Source: Nocardioides sp. JQ2195
GTDB taxonomy: Bacteria > Actinomycetota > Actinomycetes > Propionibacteriales > Nocardioidaceae
NCBI RefSeq assembly: GCF_012272695.1
Contig: NZ_CP050902.1
Location: 3,906,001-3,970,000 of the forward strand
Direction of reading: 5' to 3'
DNA length: 64,000 nucleotides
Part shown: positions 60,806-64,000 of the stretch, piece by piece
Position numbering within the stretch: the stretch's first letter is position 1
Layout of the letters: every line of letters starts with the position of its first letter
The notes under the pieces: model-generated
What the model saw: the letters and a program-made list of their open reading frames with translations, nothing else
Told to the model about the DNA's origin: nothing
Databases searched by the model: none
Translations under genes and position numbers: made by a program

Positions 60806-62554
60806 GTGGCCAAGGAGCTAGCCACCCAGTTCGTGGAACAACTGCAGTCCGCGGGCGTCAGCCGCATCTACGGGATCGTCGGCGACAGCCTGAACCCGAT
60901 CGTCGACGCCGTTCGACGAAGTGGTGGTGCCGACCGTGGCGGCATCGACTGGGTGCACGTGCGCCACGAGGAGGCCGCCGCGTTCGCGGCCTCCGCGGAG
61001 GCCCAGCTGACCGGCAAGCTCGCGGTCTGCGCCGGCTCCTGCGGCCCGGGCAACCTGCACCTGATCAACGGCCTGTACGACGCCAACCGCTCCGGCGCGC
61101 CCGTCCTCGCCCTGGCCTCCCACATCCCGAGCGTGCAGATCGGCAGCGGCTTCTTCCAGGAGACCCACCCGGACCGGATCTTCAACGAGTGCTCGGTCTA
61201 CTCCGAGATGGTGAGCACCACCGACCAGGCACCCCGGGTCGTGCACTCAGCGATCCAGCACGCGGTGGCCAGGCGGGGCGTCTCGGTGGTCACCCTGCCC
61301 GGCGACATCGCCGACCTCGAGGCCACCGCCCCGACACCCTCGTGCCGCCCGTTGGAGCCGGGATCGCTCACCCCGTCGCCGGCCAGCCTCCAAGCACTCG
61401 CCGACGCGATCAACGACGCCGACAGCGTGGCGATCTTCGCCGGCATCGGTGTCGAGGGCGCCCACGACGAGGTGATCGAGCTGGCCGCACGGATCAATGC
61501 GCCGATCGGCCACTCCCTGCGCGGCAAGGACTTCATCCAGTACGACAACCCCTACGACATCGGCATGACCGGCCTGCTCGGCTACGGCGCGGCCGCCGAG
61601 GGCATCGAGGACGCCGACCTGCTGATCCTGCTCGGCACCGACTTCCCCTACGACCAGTTCCTGCCCGACACCCGCACCGCACAGGTCGACCGCACGGCCG
61701 AGCACATCGGACGCCGCACCGAGGTCGACGTACCCGTCCACGCCGACGTGCTGCCGACGCTGCGCGCCCTGATGCCGCTGGTCGAGGAGAAGACGAGCGA
61801 CCGCTTCCTCAACCGGATCCTGAAGAAGCACGACAAGCTGATGAACAAGGCGGTCGGCGCCTACACCCGCAAGGTCGACAAGATCATCCCCATCCACCCC
61901 GAGCACGCCGCCTCGGTGCTCGACGACGTCGCCGACGAGGACGCGATCTTCACCGCCGACACCGGCATGTGCAACGTGTGGACAGCCCGCTACATCAGGC
62001 CCCTGGGCACCCGCCGCCTGATCGGCTCCTACCTGCACGGCTCCATGGCCAACGCGCTCCCGCACGCGATCGGGGCCCAGGTCAGCCACCCCGGTCGCCA
62101 GGTCATCTCGGTCTCCGGTGACGGTGGGCTGTCGATGCTGCTCGGTGAGCTGGTCACCGCTGCGTCGTTGAGGATCCCGGTGAAGGTGGTGGTCTTCAAC
62201 AACTCCACCCTCGGCATGGTGAAGCTCGAGATGCTGGTCGAGGGGTTGCCGGACTTCGGGGTCGACGTGCCCGACACCAACTACGCGGCCGTTGCCGAGG
62301 CGATGGGATTCCACGCCCGGCGAGTGGTCAGGCCGACGGACCTGGAGGACGCCTACCGGGCGGCCTTCGCCCACGACGGGCCGGCCCTGGTGGAGGTCAT
62401 CACCGACCCCCAGGCCCTGTCCATCCCACCCAGGATCAAGGGTGGCCAAGTCCTCGGCTTCGCCACCGCGATGAGCAAGATCGTGCTCAACAAGGGGGCC
62501 GGCGAGGCGGTCAGCATGGCGCGCAGCAACATGCGCAACCTGCCCCGCGGCTGA
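60806..62554 (+). CDS. poxB: pyruvate:quinone oxidoreductase (pyruvate oxidase, TPP-dependent)
   Basis: 582 residues, the size of PoxB/Pqo. IYGIVGDSLNPIVDA (N-terminal Pyr domain), HVRHEEAAAFAASAEAQLTG with the cofactor-activating Glu, GSCGPGNLHLINGLYDA, and the TPP motif GDGGLSMLLGELVTAASLRIPVKVVVFNNSTLG. The last 20 residues are amphipathic/basic, as in PoxB, which uses its C-terminus to bind the membrane. It decarboxylates pyruvate to acetate and passes electrons to quinone. AGGAGG lies 5 nt before the GTG. Single-gene unit. Confidence 0.92.
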   Translation: MAKELATQFVEQLQSAGVSRIYGIVGDSLNPIVDAVRRSGGADRGGIDWVHVRHEEAAAFAASAEAQLTGKLAVCAGSCGPGNLHLINGLYDANRSGAPVLALASHIPSVQIGSGFFQETHPDRIFNECSVYSEMVSTTDQAPRVVHSAIQHAVARRGVSVVTLPGDIADLEATAPTPSCRPLEPGSLTPSPASLQALADAINDADSVAIFAGIGVEGAHDEVIELAARINAPIGHSLRGKDFIQYDNPYDIGMTGLLGYGAAAEGIEDADLLILLGTDFPYDQFLPDTRTAQVDRTAEHIGRRTEVDVPVHADVLPTLRALMPLVEEKTSDRFLNRILKKHDKLMNKAVGAYTRKVDKIIPIHPEHAASVLDDVADEDAIFTADTGMCNVWTARYIRPLGTRRLIGSYLHGSMANALPHAIGAQVSHPGRQVISVSGDGGLSMLLGELVTAASLRIPVKVVVFNNSTLGMVKLEMLVEGLPDFGVDVPDTNYAAVAEAMGFHARRVVRPTDLEDAYRAAFAHDGPALVEVITDPQALSIPPRIKGGQVLGFATAMSKIVLNKGAGEAVSMARSNMRNLPRG

Positions 62555-62572
62555 GGCGGCGCGACGGTCGGA

Positions 62573-63904
62573 TCAGTCGGAGAGCGCCGTGCGCGCCGTC
62601 TCGGGCGCCTTCCAACCGGCGGTGATCGTGATCAGGCCGAGCCCCATCACGTAGAGCGCCACCGGCCACCAGGCGCCACCGGCCGCAGTCGAGAGGGCGA
62701 CCGCGATGAACGGTCCGAACCCGCCGAACACCACCGCGGCCACCTCGCGGCTGATCGCGGCCCCGCTGTAGCGCGACTTCGTGCTGAACAGCTCGGCCAG
62801 GAGCACACCCTGGACGCCGAAGGCGATGCCGACGCTGCCACCCTGCGCAACGGCCAGGGCCACCATCGCCCATCCCGGCTGGTCGGTGTTGACCAGCCAG
62901 AAGAACGGGAAGGCGAAGAGGATCGCGAAACCGGCTCCGACCATCAGCACCGTACGTCGCCCGACGGAGTCGGAGACGCGTCCGGCGATCGGCGCCACGA
63001 CCATCACGGTGATGCCGGCGACGATCAGGCCGAAGCTGCCGACGGAGGCGTCGTACCCGCGCTCCTTGAGGTAGGACAGGGCGAAGACCTGGTAGAGGTG
63101 GCTCAGCGCGAGCGGGGCGGCGACCAGTCCACCGACCAGCACCATGGTGCGCCACTCGTTGCGGAACAGGGTGGTCAGCGGGGCGCGGTCCTCGGGCTCG
63201 GTGTCGCTGACCTCGCGCTCGAACTCGGGGGTCTCCTCGAGGTGCATGCGGATCCACAGGCCGAGGCCGACGAGGACCAGGCTGGCCAGGAACGGCACCC
63301 GCCAACCCCACGAGATGAACTGTGCCTCGGTGGTGATCGCCGTCATCAGCAGGATGGCGGCCGACGAGAGGACCAGTCCGAGGTAGACGCCGGCCGCGGA
63401 GAGGGAACCGTAGAGCCCGCGACGGTTGTCGGGCGCGTACTCGACCGCGAAGACGGAAGCACCGCTGTACTCGGCACCCGAACCCATGCCCTGGAGCAGG
63501 CGGGTCAGCACCAGCAGCACCGGGGCCCAGACACCGATGACGGAGTGCGACGGGATCAGCGCCATGCAGGCGGTCGCCAGTCCCATCAGGAGCAGCGTGG
63601 CAACCAGGGCGGGACGACGCCCGTACTTGTCACCGATGCGGCCGAAGACGATGGCGCCGAAGGGGCGGGCCACGAAGCCGGCACCGAAGGTCGCCATCGC
63701 CAGCAGCAGCGACACCGACGGGTTCTCGCTGGGGAAGAAGACCACGCTGAAGACCAGCGCCGAGGCCGCGCCGTAGAGGAAGTAGTCGTACCACTCGAGG
63801 GCCGAGCCCATGAGCACGGCTCCGGCCACCCTGGCCAAGGTCTTCCGGTCCGGGTTCTTCTGGGTCACGCCTTCGGGCAGGCGGTCGTTGATCATGTCGG
63901 TCAT
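62573..63904 (-). CDS. MHS-family (ProP/ShiA/KgtP-like) MFS transporter
   Basis: 443 residues with 12 membrane helices. GSALEWYDYFLYGAASALVF at helix 1, GAIVFGRIGDKYGRRPALVATLLLMG (motif A), GAEYSGASVFAVEYAPDNRRGLYGS and LEETPEF are diagnostic of the metabolite:proton symporters that take up shikimate, alpha-ketoglutarate, proline/betaine or aromatic acids. Substrate is not resolved. GGAGAG 5 nt before the ATG supports the start. A gene ends 24 nt upstream on the same strand, so it is probably the second gene of an operon continuing beyond the window. Confidence 0.93.
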   Translation of the reverse strand: MTDMINDRLPEGVTQKNPDRKTLARVAGAVLMGSALEWYDYFLYGAASALVFSVVFFPSENPSVSLLLAMATFGAGFVARPFGAIVFGRIGDKYGRRPALVATLLLMGLATACMALIPSHSVIGVWAPVLLVLTRLLQGMGSGAEYSGASVFAVEYAPDNRRGLYGSLSAAGVYLGLVLSSAAILLMTAITTEAQFISWGWRVPFLASLVLVGLGLWIRMHLEETPEFEREVSDTEPEDRAPLTTLFRNEWRTMVLVGGLVAAPLALSHLYQVFALSYLKERGYDASVGSFGLIVAGITVMVVAPIAGRVSDSVGRRTVLMVGAGFAILFAFPFFWLVNTDQPGWAMVALAVAQGGSVGIAFGVQGVLLAELFSTKSRYSGAAISREVAAVVFGGFGPFIAVALSTAAGGAWWPVALYVMGLGLITITAGWKAPETARTALSD

Positions 63905-63928
63905 CTGGCTCTCCGGTGAAGGGATGGG

Positions 63929-64000
63929 TCAGTGGTCGGCGCGACGCTCGAGCGTGCGCGGGTCGGCGGCAGCACGTGCCGCCTCGTGGTCGAAGCGACC
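63929..64000 (-). CDS. C-terminal end of a gene extending beyond the window
   Basis: The last 23 codons of a leftward frame, ending FDHEAARAAADPRTLERRADH and TGA at 63929-63931. The typical coding composition and 24-nt gap to the MHS transporter start suggest the first gene of a shared operon. Too little is visible for a family call. Confidence 0.45.
   Translation of the reverse strand, partial: GRFDHEAARAAADPRTLERRADH

Overview
The window is a 64 kb stretch of high-GC actinobacterial chromosome. Three things point to a soil or marine actinomycete of the Nocardioidaceae type: the strong G/C third-position bias, the TANNNT -10 boxes placed 6-8 nt before start codons (leaderless transcripts), and the gene content (desferrioxamine cluster, mycothiol-type enzymes, WYL and GntR regulators). 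The genus is an inference. I see no rRNA, tRNA, insertion sequence, prophage or CRISPR array. Almost the whole window is protein-coding, with short gaps; the largest gaps (14896-15143 and 34924-35002) are below 300 bases.

Layout. 1-6104: a truncated secreted protein, a short-chain dehydrogenase lacking the usual Tyr, a KstD-like flavoprotein coupled to a second SDR, a DEAD-box RNA helicase and an epoxide-hydrolase-like enzyme. 6192-13903: an iron-box-controlled desferrioxamine operon, desA-desB-desC-desD, continued by a penicillin-amidase-like gene and a second desC-like acyltransferase. Every junction overlaps or is nearly contiguous. 13933-26521: hydrolase, YceI, GNAT, membrane and flavoprotein genes, a UV-damage glycosylase, an MFS pump, a zinc-ribbon SDR, a RelA/SpoT-domain enzyme, and a coupled GMC alcohol oxidase plus aldehyde dehydrogenase.

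26552-37640: a PrmC-like methyltransferase, then a cell-wall block: an M15 peptidase lipoprotein, a CapA-M15 fusion, a MecA_N-type penicillin-binding protein and a GH25 lysozyme lipoprotein with a repetitive linker. A second RelA/SpoT-domain gene lies inside this block. 37681-47058: a glutaminase-STAS-GNAT fusion, a winged-helix DNA glycosylase of the YcaQ/AlkX family preceded by a 30-codon leaderless leader ORF, a WYL regulator behind a perfect inverted repeat, and several small hydrolase and DinB-like genes. 47103-50509: an orphan MbcA/ParS-like protein, a RibD-like reductase, a luciferase-like monooxygenase and a CDF transporter.

50541-55668: a five-gene 5-oxoproline operon (Nramp-like transporter, pxpA, pxpB, pxpC, DUF1445) with a divergent FadR-type GntR gene. 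A TTGT-N3-ACAA operator sits inside the spacer of the operon promoter. 55647-64000: acyl-CoA ligase, Baeyer-Villiger-type monooxygenase, an ArsB/SLC13-like transporter coupled to a TrkA-C protein, pyruvate:quinone oxidoreductase and an MHS-family transporter.

Functionally the clearest coherent modules are iron scavenging (des), 5-oxoproline recycling to glutamate (pxp), cell-wall turnover and peptidoglycan synthesis (27-37 kb), and two alarmone-synthetase-like genes. The most unusual observations are the small leaderless leader ORFs coupled to downstream genes, the multidomain glutaminase, the Nramp-like protein without the canonical metal motif, and the SDR carrying a four-cysteine zinc ribbon.
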